Shown: positions 1-4,807, numbered from the stretch's first letter. The stretch is DNA of 25,870 nt from a virus (IMGVR_UViG_3300037247_000720:1-25870); one strand, 5' to 3'. Translations and numbers: made by a program. The notes: generated by a model from the sequence alone, not told the origin.

Positions 1-35
1 CCCTGTAGCGTCTCCCGTTCCGTGTCGGTCTCCAT
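1..35 (-). CDS. Partial small gene running off the left edge (N-terminus only)
   Basis: An ATG at 35-33 on the minus strand opens a frame METDTERETLQ that continues out of the window. Upstream, read on the minus strand, lies AGAGGAGA about 8 bases before the ATG, a good ribosome binding site. The gene follows the stop of the 53-292 gene by 17 bases, so it is the next member of the same leftward operon. Only 11 acidic, polar residues are visible, so no function can be proposed. Confidence 0.5.
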   Translation of the reverse strand, partial: METDTERETLQ

Positions 36-52
36 CTTCGGCTGTCTCCTCT

Positions 53-292
53 CTAGGCGTATTCGTCCGATAGCGCCAAGACCCTGCCGGTGTGATCTCG
101 TACCTGTCCGGGGCTTAGCCCGCAGTCGCACACTCCGGCAATCTCCCGTATGCTGTCGCCGGGCTTGCGCCATCGCTCGAACCCTTCCAGGCTGTGAACG
201 TGGTGCTGTCCGAGGGCGCCCATCACGGCGTTCTGGACGTGGATATTACCGTCCTTATCCTTGGAGACGTAGAAGGTCATCGAGATCATCAT
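53..292 (-). CDS. Small hypothetical phage protein (79 aa)
   Basis: I do not recognise this protein. A longer reading frame exists, but I place the start at the ATG at 292-290. That ATG overlaps the TGA stop of the upstream gene (291-289) as ATGA, the classic translational-coupling arrangement, and the residues before it are low-complexity Arg/Gly/Asp typical of read-through of antisense GC-rich DNA. The product starts MMISMTFYVSKDKDG, has a central His pair (QHHVHSLEGF) and a closely spaced Cys pair (VCDCGLSPGQV). The segment from IREIAGVCDCGLSPGQVRDH resembles a short helix-turn-helix-like stretch, but that is only an impression. It is the fourth gene of the leftward operon that starts near 1256 and is followed closely by the gene cut at the window edge. 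Confidence 0.65.
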   Translation of the reverse strand: MMISMTFYVSKDKDGNIHVQNAVMGALGQHHVHSLEGFERWRKPGDSIREIAGVCDCGLSPGQVRDHTGRVLALSDEYA

Positions 293-792
293 GCTAGCGC
301 CGTCTCGATCATGCCTTCGATGGCCGTCTGGTCCACCGCCCACTCGTTGGCCGAGATCATCCCTTCGACCCACTCCCACGAGCACATGTAGTCAACCTCC
401 GCCCGGACCGCCCGCTCGAAGCAAGCCCAACGGTTGAGCATCGAGCCATCCCAATCCTCGACCGCCGGCAGGAGGGGACGGCCAGTGACGAGCCCGTCCC
501 GGAGCTTAGGCGCGAGCACCAGCCAACCACCCGACCGGCCCTCAGAGTAGACACAGCACTCGCCGAAGTAGCGCTCGGCAAGCTCAGGCGCCGTCTCTTG
601 CCAGAACGTCTCGGCTGCTGACGCGAAGGCGTACTGTAGAGCCTTCTCCGCCGTCCCTTCCGAGCAACCGAACCGCCCGGTTACTTGATCGACGCCGGGG
701 TAGGCGCCGACTTTGACTTTGACCGCAGGCTGCCTCCACTGGCCGAAGCCGTCCGAGTGCATGTCAACGTCCGCTTTCGTGTACCCTCTCAT
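289..792 (-). CDS. Conserved-looking phage hypothetical protein with a GRSGGWL motif (167 aa)
   Basis: The 167-residue product has no catalytic motif I can name. Its most distinctive part is SEGRSGGWLVLAP near the middle, preceded by a Trp/Glu-rich helix (AAETFWQETAPELAERYFGE) and followed by a helix with RWACFERAVRAEVDYMCSWEW. From memory, accessory regions of other phages hold proteins of this type (a GR-x-GGWL core followed by a Trp-rich helix), with no assigned function. The ATG at 792 has a weak purine-rich site (AGAGAGGG) upstream on the minus strand, and the gene lies 12 bases after the stop of the 805-1068 gene. It ends by overlapping the next start (ATGA). It is the longest gene of the leftward operon. 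Confidence 0.8.
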   Translation of the reverse strand: MRGYTKADVDMHSDGFGQWRQPAVKVKVGAYPGVDQVTGRFGCSEGTAEKALQYAFASAAETFWQETAPELAERYFGECCVYSEGRSGGWLVLAPKLRDGLVTGRPLLPAVEDWDGSMLNRWACFERAVRAEVDYMCSWEWVEGMISANEWAVDQTAIEGMIETALA

Positions 793-804
793 GCTTCGCC
801 CTCT

Positions 805-1068
805 CTATCTACCGAACACGGTCCGCAAGGATCGGGCTTCTGGTGCGCTACAGGTACCGAAGGCGTAGAAGGAGGCCCGTGGATCCGCTTCGTTTGCCAG
901 CTCCCGGCCCTGCGCGACGTTGTCAAGCGCCTCTCGATGGGTCTCGTACGGTCCGAGAAGGACACCCTTACGCCGGCCGTCCATGACTGAGACGTAGAAC
1001 ACCCGACCGGCCCGGCTTGACCAGTACGGGCTACGCTCGCCCGTGTGGACGGGATAGCTGCGTCTCAT
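805..1068 (-). CDS. Conserved phage/prophage hypothetical protein (87 aa)
   Basis: The 87-residue protein carries the patterns FYVSVMDGRRKGVLLGPY, THREALDNVAQGRELANEAD and ASFYAFGTCSAP. As I recall, this is a family found widely in phages and prophages: a short beta-strand pair, a helix with an ADPRA turn, then the FYAFGT strand. No biochemical function is known to me. Length is usual for the family and the protein looks complete. Its ATG (1068-1066) overlaps the TGA (1067-1065) of the upstream zinc-ribbon-like gene as ATGA, so translation is probably coupled. The compact layout suggests both come from the promoter at 1277-1306. Confidence 0.85.
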   Translation of the reverse strand: MRRSYPVHTGERSPYWSSRAGRVFYVSVMDGRRKGVLLGPYETHREALDNVAQGRELANEADPRASFYAFGTCSAPEARSLRTVFGR

Positions 1069-1256
1069 GTGTCCGTCCCTTCCCTCTCGTCCATCAAGTC
1101 GAGAGGCGATGGCTCAGGCGCGCAGTTGATGCATCGTTGGGTGATCGTGCGCCCATCCTGCTCCCGCGTCCAGAAGCTATCACCTACCTGGATTGTCCAT
1201 CCGCAACCCCGGCACCATGTCCGCTGAGAAGCGATGAGCCAACGTGTCGTCGCCAT
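1065..1256 (-). CDS. Small zinc-ribbon-like protein (63 aa), first gene of the leftward operon
   Basis: The 63-residue product has two Cys pairs: C15-x2-C18 within TWCRGCGWTI and C42-x2-C45 within QRCINCAPEP. They are separated by about 23 residues containing likely beta-strands (IQVGDSFWTRE, RTITQ). This is the layout of a four-Cys zinc ribbon. The C-terminal tail is acidic. Such small ribbons in phages can bind nucleic acid or protein, but which applies here cannot be read from the sequence. The ATG at 1256 has a clear GGTGGAGG site about 8 bases upstream and lies only some 13-15 bases below the predicted transcription start of the promoter at 1277-1306. The gene therefore leads the operon. 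The zinc-ribbon call rests on Cys spacing alone. Confidence 0.8.
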   Translation of the reverse strand: MATTRWLIASQRTWCRGCGWTIQVGDSFWTREQDGRTITQRCINCAPEPSPLDLMDEREGTDT

Positions 1257-1276
1257 GCGCTTCTGCCTCCACCTCT

Positions 1277-1306
1277 ATGCTACCATACGGCTAGGCGTAA
1301 TGTCAA
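1277..1306 (-). promoter_or_regulatory. Sigma70-type promoter of the leftward operon
   Basis: On the minus strand, TTGACA (1306-1301) is followed after 18 bases by TAGCAT (1282-1277). The bases directly before the -10 box read TGG, giving an extended -10 (TGn). The -35 is a perfect consensus. The predicted start of transcription is near 1270, about 14 bases above the ATG at 1256, so the leader is just long enough for the ribosome site. No promoter of similar quality points rightward here. Confidence 0.75.
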
Positions 1307-1389
1307 GCCTCTATGTATGACAACGCCTTGGAGCTCGGCGTGTTACAGTCCGTCTGAACCCGAGAGGGGAGCTGAGGAAGAGGCTGGTT

Positions 1390-1457
1390 GAATCTGAGTG
1401 CGCTGTACTTGCTCTGGTGCTGTGAATCTGAGTGCGCTGTGAATCTGAGGGACAATC
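1390..1457. repeat. 17-bp tandem repeat array (four units, two perfect)
   Basis: Unit 1 (1390-1406) and unit 3 (1424-1440) are both GAATCTGAGTGCGCTGT, identical over 17 bases. Unit 2 (1407-1423) is diverged but keeps the final GCTGT. Unit 4 (1441-1457) keeps only the first half, GAATCTGAG. All four lie in exact 17-bp register with no spacer. They are in non-coding DNA about 80 bases above the -35 box of the leftward promoter and about 150 bases before the small rightward genes. Iterons at phage or plasmid origins and multi-site repressor operators share this form. Confidence 0.8.
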
Positions 1458-1608
1458 AACACGCGCCCATTTTCCGGCCCAGATCAACAATGTTTTAGAT
1501 CACAGAACGTACTTGCGAGTCTGTTTCAGGCATAAGGGCTAGACATAGGGCCTAGTAGGGGTTCAGGTTTCGGCTGGTGTGCCGATACTAGGGGTGGAGG
1601 TGATGAAG

Positions 1609-1743
1609 ATGAAGAGAATGGATAGTCGTAAACTGTACAAACGGTGGCAACGCCTGGGAACGCCTGCAAAGGGTCTAACGGCAAGGGCCGTGGTTACTAT
1701 GGCACGGGAGCGGGACTATCGACCCCGCCCGGATAGGAGGTAA
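1609..1743 (+). CDS. Very small basic protein (44 aa)
   Basis: A short frame reads MKRMDSRKLYKRWQRLGTP and so on to a TAA at 1741-1743, 44 residues in all. Two ATGs are possible, at 1603 and 1609. I prefer 1609 because GGAGG at 1596-1600 is then 8 bases away rather than 2. The protein is strongly basic (about one residue in three is Lys or Arg), with a probable helix (SRKLYKRWQRL) and a second (GLTARAVVTMARERDY). I do not recognise it. A small nucleic-acid-binding protein is a reasonable guess and no more. The last codons (AGG AGG TAA) double as the Shine-Dalgarno site of the next gene, so the two are almost certainly co-translated. Confidence 0.6.
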   Translation: MKRMDSRKLYKRWQRLGTPAKGLTARAVVTMARERDYRPRPDRR

Positions 1744-1747
1744 CGAC

Positions 1748-1915
1748 ATGAGGGTCACAGAACAGGAGCGTCGACCGCTGGACACAGCGGGCCTGGAGCG
1801 GCTAGTAGCCGAGCTCCGGGGTAGCATGGCCCGGCGCCGGCCGGGTCCGGTAGTCTGCATCGACTGCTATCGGGATGGTGGGTGCTGGGAGCACTCGAAG
1901 GAGGAGGTACCCTAG
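1748..1915 (+). CDS. Very small Cys/His-motif protein (55 aa)
   Basis: The ATG at 1748 follows TAGGAGGTAACGAC, one of the best Shine-Dalgarno sites in the window. The frame runs 55 residues to TAG at 1913-1915. The N-terminal half is a probable amphipathic helix (TAGLERLVAELRGSMARRR). The C-terminal half carries C37-x2-C40-x5-C46-x2-H49 (VCIDCYRDGGCWEH), a spacing that could bind one zinc ion. Length and composition resemble the tiny helix-plus-zinc-knuckle proteins of many phage early regions. No function is known to me. The gene starts 4 bases after the stop of the 44-residue gene. After the stop come an inverted repeat CTGAC/GTCAG (1921-1936) and the larger hairpin at 1950-1981. Confidence 0.7.
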   Translation: MRVTEQERRPLDTAGLERLVAELRGSMARRRPGPVVCIDCYRDGGCWEHSKEEVP

Positions 1916-1949
1916 CCCGCCTGACAGCCACGTCAGCCACCGCGAACCG

Positions 1950-1981
1950 GAGAGCTCCCTACTACGTAGGGGGCATCTCTC
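1950..1981. terminator. Two-tier perfect hairpin, possible terminator of the small-gene pair
   Basis: The inner stem CCCTAC (1957-1962) pairs with GTAGGG (1966-1971) around the loop TAC. The outer stem GAGAG (1950-1954) pairs with CTCTC (1977-1981). It lies 35 bases after the stop of the 55-residue gene. There is no clean T-run afterwards, only CTTCCCTTGC, so intrinsic termination would be inefficient. An RNA-processing or stability element is an alternative. Confidence 0.35.
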
Positions 1982-2168
1982 TTCCCTTGCTCACCCTCAC
2001 GTGCGCGCGTGTACACATGGAGGATTATCTTTCACCCGACTACGATAGAGCGCGGAGCGTAGCGGAGCGCTACCTTACCCGTACCCTTCTAGGGCATAAG
2101 CTTTACACAACGGCGACGTTCCCCACGACACACCACAGACCCAGGCTTTGATCCCTCTCTTAGAAAGC

Positions 2169-2210
2169 AGAAAAATAGAAGAGCACTCTCAGTACGAGAG
2201 AAAAATAGAA
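2169..2210. repeat. Two identical 12-bp A-tract repeats 30 bp apart around a small hairpin
   Basis: AGAAAAATAGAA occurs at 2169-2180 and again at 2199-2210, an offset of 30 bp or roughly three helical turns. Between them lies CTCTC (2186-2190), loop AGTAC, GAGAG (2196-2200). A-tracts repeated in phase with the helix are known to curve DNA. The second copy lies just upstream of the extended -10 candidate at 2219-2227. Confidence 0.7.
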
Positions 2211-2218
2211 AATAGGGG

Positions 2219-2227
2219 TGGTATAGT
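2219..2227 (+). promoter_or_regulatory. Candidate extended -10 promoter pointing rightward
   Basis: TGG followed by TATAGT (2222-2227) fits the extended -10 form. A good -35 is absent, but A-tracts directly upstream could assist. A transcript starting near 2234 would have no obvious gene in its first 500 bases and would run antisense to the leftward gene at 2331-2663. If real, it could make a non-coding or antisense RNA. Confidence 0.3.
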
Positions 2228-2330
2228 GCGATCCACGGTGTCCTGAGAGCCGGTGTACAAGCTTAGGACGGCCGAAAAACTCTCTTATTGTCAAGTAGAG
2301 CGGGAGATAGGGCCTGGAGCCGGTAAAGCC

Positions 2331-2663
2331 CTACTGCTCTGAGAACGTGTTGCTTTCGATTACCTGCTCTTCTGTTGGAGGTGTACTGAGCGCCAGCACG
2401 ATGATGCGGAGCATGTCGCGGGCTCGGGGAGCCCTCCGTGTGGGGGCGTGGTAGCGGAGCGACCTCCAGTGGACGTCATCGGGGAGGTTCGTGGCCCGTA
2501 CTTCGACTCCTTCGAAGTCTCCCGTGTCGGGTCCGGCGCGGACGCTTTCGACTTCCAGGTAGCAATCGATGAGGATACCTGCGGCTGGGACGTGGATGTC
2601 GTTGCCGGTGCTGTCCCTGAGGATGAGGCGGGTCCTGTGAGGGTCCTGTTCCTGTTCGGCCAT
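2331..2663 (-). CDS. Hypothetical protein, beta-rich (110 aa)
   Basis: I choose the ATG at 2663 because AAAGGAG lies 7 bases upstream on the minus strand. The longer frame that extends further upstream is Pro/Arg/Ser-rich read-through. The 110-residue product starts MAEQEQDPHRTRLILRD. It alternates short hydrophobic strands (RLILRDSTGNDIHV, GILIDCYLEVESV, EGVEVRATNL) and ends with a helix or strand (MLRIIVLAL) and a polar tail. This suggests a small beta-barrel or sandwich, but I recognise no family. It stands alone on the minus strand between rightward genes, with its own probable promoter (2712-2740), so it may be a regulatory or accessory gene. A stem TAGGGC/GCCCTA overlaps its stop codon but lacks a T-run. 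Confidence 0.7.
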   Translation of the reverse strand: MAEQEQDPHRTRLILRDSTGNDIHVPAAGILIDCYLEVESVRAGPDTGDFEGVEVRATNLPDDVHWRSLRYHAPTRRAPRARDMLRIIVLALSTPPTEEQVIESNTFSEQ

Positions 2664-2711
2664 ATTGGCTCCTTTCGTGGCTCCGGGCTCGGTGGCTCCA
2701 GGCCCGCGAAG

Positions 2712-2740
2712 AGTGTAGCACGCCAGCGGAGGTTTGTGGT
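2712..2740 (-). promoter_or_regulatory. Extended -10 promoter for the 110-aa leftward gene
   Basis: On the minus strand TGC TACACT (2720-2712) matches an extended -10 element. The -35 position, 17 bases upstream, reads ACCACA (2740-2735), matching consensus at its last three bases. Transcription would begin near 2705, about 40 bases above the ATG at 2663. A weak rightward candidate (TTGTGG at 2734-2739, 17 bases, TAAGTC at 2757-2762) overlaps it and may serve the 2789 gene, making a compact divergent control region. Confidence 0.45.
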
Positions 2741-2788
2741 AGGGTGGTGGGGAAGATAAGTCTGACGGATTCGCAGAGGAGTAGCTTG

Positions 2789-3013
2789 ATGAGCGAAGAG
2801 GAGACGAATATCGAGAAAGCGCGGGAGTTGCTGCACATCGCCGCAACGGCGGTGCAGATCCACAAGCTGGCCTCGGAGGCCCAGCCTCTCCCAGCGTCGA
2901 ACGTAGCGGAACTGGCCCGTGGCGTTGCGTGGGGGGCGTTGAAGAGGGCGCGCGAGCTGCTGGACGAGGAGGAGCCGGATGGCGCACGGGCCGACGCAGT
3001 TCCAGGGGAGTGA
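2789..3013 (+). CDS. Small helical hypothetical protein (74 aa)
   Basis: The ATG at 2789 is preceded by AGAGGAG with a spacing of 7. An upstream in-frame ATG at 2744 lacks a ribosome site, so I reject it. The product, beginning MSEEETNIEKARELLHIA, is acidic and reads as two helices: residues about 7-30 and about 38-62 (AELARGVAWGALKRARELLD). I do not recognise it. It is the first gene of the rightward operon running to 4465. Its last 35 bases overlap the start of the next gene, whose ribosome site (GAGGAGGAG) lies inside its Glu-rich codons, so translation of the two is likely coupled. Confidence 0.7.
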   Translation: MSEEETNIEKARELLHIAATAVQIHKLASEAQPLPASNVAELARGVAWGALKRARELLDEEEPDGARADAVPGE

Positions 3014-3335
3014 GCGCTTCCATGAGATCCTCCGCGAACTGGGCGAATTACACGATCTGAAGAGCCGCGACTACGGGACGGAGGAGGAGCCGTTCGCCAA
3101 TATCCAGGGCAGCCGGGAGTGGGGAGTGCTGCCTTGGGTCGGCGCCATGGTGCGGGCGACCGATAAGCTGCGGCGTTTGCAGAAGTTCGCCCGTGAGGGC
3201 AAGCTGGCCAATGAGGCGGTGGAGGACAGCTTTCGGGACCTGGCGGTGTACGCCGTTATCGCCCTCGTCCTCTATGAAGAGACCCTGTTGAAAAGGCCCG
3301 CTGATGCTGGTATGCTGGGGGCGGAGAAGGACTGA
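2979..3335 (+). CDS. DUF1599/MazG-like all-alpha protein, possible nucleotide-related (118 aa)
   Basis: The 118-residue protein has FHEILRELGELHDLKSRDYG, then EEPFANIQGSREWGVLPWVGAMVRATDKLRRLQKF, and ends with NEAVEDSFRDLAVYAVIALVLYEE. The combination of a K-S-x-DYG motif, an F-x-N-I motif, a GA-x-VR-x-x-DK-x-x-RL helix and a final ED-x-x-x-D-x-AVY-x-x-IAL helix recalls the phage DUF1599 (nucleotide modification-associated) group and MazG-type all-alpha NTP pyrophosphohydrolases, where Glu/Asp residues on helices bind magnesium. The assignment is from memory of those patterns. A role in nucleotide pool handling or modified-base synthesis would be inference. The ATG at 2979 has GAGGAG at a spacing of about 6. 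Confidence 0.75.
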   Translation: MAHGPTQFQGSERFHEILRELGELHDLKSRDYGTEEEPFANIQGSREWGVLPWVGAMVRATDKLRRLQKFAREGKLANEAVEDSFRDLAVYAVIALVLYEETLLKRPADAGMLGAEKD

Positions 3336-3337
3336 AG

Positions 3338-3895
3338 ATGCCGATAGGTGGGTTGCGGCCACGGACGATGCGGGAGGCGCTGAGGAAGCGCCAGCGCGAG
3401 GTGACGGCGCTCCAGCGGCGGATCGTCACCCGCGAGCTCACCCCCATGCAGAAGAAGGTCGCGGGGAAGATTCCGCAGGCTGAGGTGGTCACCCGTATTG
3501 GGTTCGGGAAGACGAAGGCGGGGGAGGTGAAGCGGGTGGCGGGCCGCGCGACCTTCGGCGAGGCGAACCTGCCTGTGCCCGTCCGCCTGGCCCAGTTCGC
3601 GCTGAGGGCGGAGCCGAAGCGGACGATCAAGCTCACGCTGCGGGCCAAGGGAGGCGAGGCCCCGTTGCGCCACGAGCTGGCCCATCAGGTGCTGAACCTT
3701 CAGGACATCTCCTCGAAAGAACACCATCCCATCATCAAGAAGGCGGTCGCCTCGAAGAAGAAGGGCGTGAGCTTCCGGCTGCTGGAGCCGGCCCGCACCG
3801 CCATCCGTCGCGGTGCCACCACGCAGGCGGCCGAGCCCAGGTTCCGCCAGGCGCAGTTTCGCGAGTTGAGACGGCGAGCGAGGCGAAGGAGATAG
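3338..3895 (+). CDS. Basic protein with HExxH zinc-metalloprotease motif, copy 1 (185 aa)
   Basis: This 185-residue, strongly basic protein contains RHELAHQ, with H112-E113-x-x-H116 forming an HExxH zinc-binding signature. A run KEHH about 12-14 residues later could give a third ligand. The N-terminal 100 residues are Arg/Lys-rich with helix-like (MREALRKRQREVTALQRRI) and strand-like (RTIKLTLRAKGG) parts. The C-terminus is a pure basic tail (RELRRRARRRR). I recognise no named peptidase family. HExxH alone can occur by chance, but the surrounding residues (hydrophobic after HExxH, likely helical) and the repeat of the motif in the next gene argue for a real zincin-like site. The start lies 2 bases after the previous stop. 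Substrate and role are unknown; head-protein processing or injected cargo are speculation. Confidence 0.75.
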   Translation: MPIGGLRPRTMREALRKRQREVTALQRRIVTRELTPMQKKVAGKIPQAEVVTRIGFGKTKAGEVKRVAGRATFGEANLPVPVRLAQFALRAEPKRTIKLTLRAKGGEAPLRHELAHQVLNLQDISSKEHHPIIKKAVASKKKGVSFRLLEPARTAIRRGATTQAAEPRFRQAQFRELRRRARRRR

Positions 3896-4465
3896 ATGGC
3901 GGACGGTGAGAGACGCCGCCAACTTGCCCGCCGCCAGTCCGCGCGCCTGGCGACGGCGGCTACGAGGAAGGCGCTGAGCGAGCTGACCCCACCGTCGCGG
4001 GAGCGGGCGCGGCAGCGTGGGCTGACCACCGCCCGGCCTGTCCTGAAAACGGTGGCCGACGTACTGGCTCAGGCTACCCAACCCGCCATCACCTGGTCCG
4101 TGTCCCCGGAGGGGAAGCTCGAAACTCCCGACATTAGAGGTACCGCTCGCCATGAGGTGGCTCACTTTTCGCTGCCGGGGACGAAGCGCGGTCGTTTTTT
4201 CGGACAACACTTTGCGATGCGAGCTGCTGGCGCCCAAGGGGAACTCCTTTCGGTTCCCAGTGGGGTAGCATTGCGGCAGGCCGAGGCGGCGGCGCGGCTG
4301 CCGTCCGGCCGGCGGATCGCCCGCGCCGTGAAGTTCCGGCTGGCTCGAACCCGCCGTCCGCAGAGCGAGGTCTCCTCGACCGCCAGGACACCCACCCAAC
4401 AGAAACGTGCCAGGGAGCGGGTGGGGAGGCTGCGCCGGCGTCTCCGTGGCCGCACAGGCTTCTAG
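3896..4465 (+). CDS. Basic protein with HExxH zinc-metalloprotease motif, copy 2 (189 aa)
   Basis: The 189-residue product begins directly after the stop of its neighbour, with AAGGAGAT as ribosome site. It carries TARHEVAHFSL, giving H86-E87-x-x-H90, and a further His at about +15 (FGQHFAM). Like copy 1 it has a basic N-terminal half, a segment with a hydrophobic strand (PAITWSVSPEGKLE) before the motif and an Arg-rich C-terminal tail (RERVGRLRRRLRGRTGF). The two proteins align plausibly around RHE-x-AH and in overall layout, so they are probably diverged paralogs. I know no family with two adjacent minimal HExxH proteins before a terminase gene. The stop codon TAG is shared, as CTAG, with the stop of the convergent gene at 4462-4728. 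Confidence 0.75.
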   Translation: MADGERRRQLARRQSARLATAATRKALSELTPPSRERARQRGLTTARPVLKTVADVLAQATQPAITWSVSPEGKLETPDIRGTARHEVAHFSLPGTKRGRFFGQHFAMRAAGAQGELLSVPSGVALRQAEAAARLPSGRRIARAVKFRLARTRRPQSEVSSTARTPTQQKRARERVGRLRRRLRGRTGF

Positions 4466-4728
4466 GCGGGGGGCTTCTTCCTTTTTCGTTTTACCGGTGC
4501 CCGTAGCAAGGTGGGCTCCAAGATGGGTGCTGCCGCCAGTAGTTCCTTGACTAGTTCGTACTGCGCCCGCGCGTCCAGGCGGGCTTTCTTGTCTGCCAGT
4601 TCTTCACGGCTCCTGCGGAGAGTCTTCTCCCTACGCATCAGCAGCCGGTAGAGCGGCCGCCAGCGCTTCCGCTCCCCTTCGACGGCCTTGGTCTGGAACT
4701 CTTCGAGTAGGTCGTGGATGTCGGTCAC
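4462..4728 (-). CDS. Small basic coiled-coil protein (88 aa), convergent
   Basis: I take the GTG at 4728 as start because GGAGGGGG lies just upstream on the minus strand. The frame extends further back to an ATG at 4758, but that start has no ribosome site and the region would overlap the rightward promoter at 4752-4780. The 88-residue product (VTDIHDLLEEFQTKAVEGER) is almost entirely helical and charged, with a heptad-like stretch RREKTLRRSREELADKKARLDARAQYELVKEL and a Lys/Arg tail ending KRKRKKPPA. It is probably a coiled-coil, perhaps DNA-binding. It is the only leftward gene within the structural arm and ends in a four-base CTAG overlap with the second HExxH gene. No good promoter of its own is obvious. 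Confidence 0.6.
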   Translation of the reverse strand: MTDIHDLLEEFQTKAVEGERKRWRPLYRLLMRREKTLRRSREELADKKARLDARAQYELVKELLAAAPILEPTLLRAPVKRKRKKPPA

Positions 4729-4751
4729 TGTTCCCCCTCCCCACGCTGCGC

Positions 4752-4780
4752 TTGACACGCCTTCCCGGCAAGCGTAAGAT
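4752..4780 (+). promoter_or_regulatory. Strong sigma70-type promoter for the pre-terminase and head genes
   Basis: TTGACA (4752-4757), a 17-base spacer and TAAGAT (4775-4780) make a near-consensus promoter. Transcription should start near 4787, just before the Shine-Dalgarno GGAAAGGAGG (4791-4800) and the ATG at 4808. No strong terminator is visible between here and the capsid genes, so this may drive a transcript of more than 14 kb. Confidence 0.85.
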
Positions 4781-4807
4781 TACCAGATCAGGAAAGGAGG
4801 CGTCGTC

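Larger units (their letters stand above)
1257..1608. other. Non-coding regulatory region between divergent genes
   Basis: This stretch separates the leftward operon from the small rightward genes. It contains the promoter at 1277-1306, the 17-bp repeat array at 1390-1457, and a relatively AT-rich segment (about 1450-1560) with AACAATGTTTTAGATCACAG. Open frames cross it but lack ribosome sites and look like noise. I see no convincing rightward promoter: the nearest candidate, TTCAGG (1562-1567) then GATACT (1584-1589), is weak and would start transcription on top of the ribosome site. The combination of directly repeated boxes beside AT-rich DNA is what a phage operator or replication origin can look like, but nothing here proves either. 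Confidence 0.5.
1916..2330. other. Hairpin-rich and A-tract-rich intergenic region
   Basis: No well-supported gene lies here. It holds, in order: CTGAC/GTCAG (1921-1936); a two-tier hairpin (1950-1981); a perfect 6-bp stem with a 3-base loop, GTAGCG-GAG-CGCTAC (2059-2073); two AGAAAAATAGAA repeats with a CTCTC/GAGAG stem between them; an extended -10 candidate (2219-2227); a broken inverted repeat GTCCT/AGGAC just downstream; and TAGGGC/GCCCTA (2308-2313 with 2328-2333), which overlaps the stop of the leftward gene at 2331. The AT content around 2150-2215 is far above that of the flanks. A structured untranslated RNA, a regulatory hub or an origin are all possible. Confidence 0.45.

Noticed and set aside
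1017-1391. Rightward frame crossing the leftward zinc-ribbon gene and its promoter
   Set aside because: It overlaps two supported leftward genes and the promoter, and its Cys/Pro/Arg composition is frame noise.
1390-1457. CRISPR array considered for the 17-bp repeats
   Set aside because: The units are contiguous with no spacers, shorter than CRISPR repeats and only four in number, with no cas genes nearby.
2017-2151. Possible 44-residue frame starting MEDYLSPDYDRARSVAERYL
   Set aside because: The N-terminal half looks protein-like, but there is no ribosome site before the ATG, the C-terminal half is low quality, and the hairpin GTAGCG-GAG-CGCTAC inside it gives another reason for the sequence.
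2275-2300. Leftward terminator after the 110-residue gene (CTCT/AGAG followed by TTTTT on the minus strand)
   Set aside because: The stem is only 4 bp with an 11-base loop, too weak to call on its own.
3272-4399. Long leftward open frame of about 375 codons opposite the HExxH genes
   Set aside because: It is Arg/Pro/Gly/Leu-rich antisense read-through, without a ribosome site, opposite two rightward genes with good starts and a meaningful motif.
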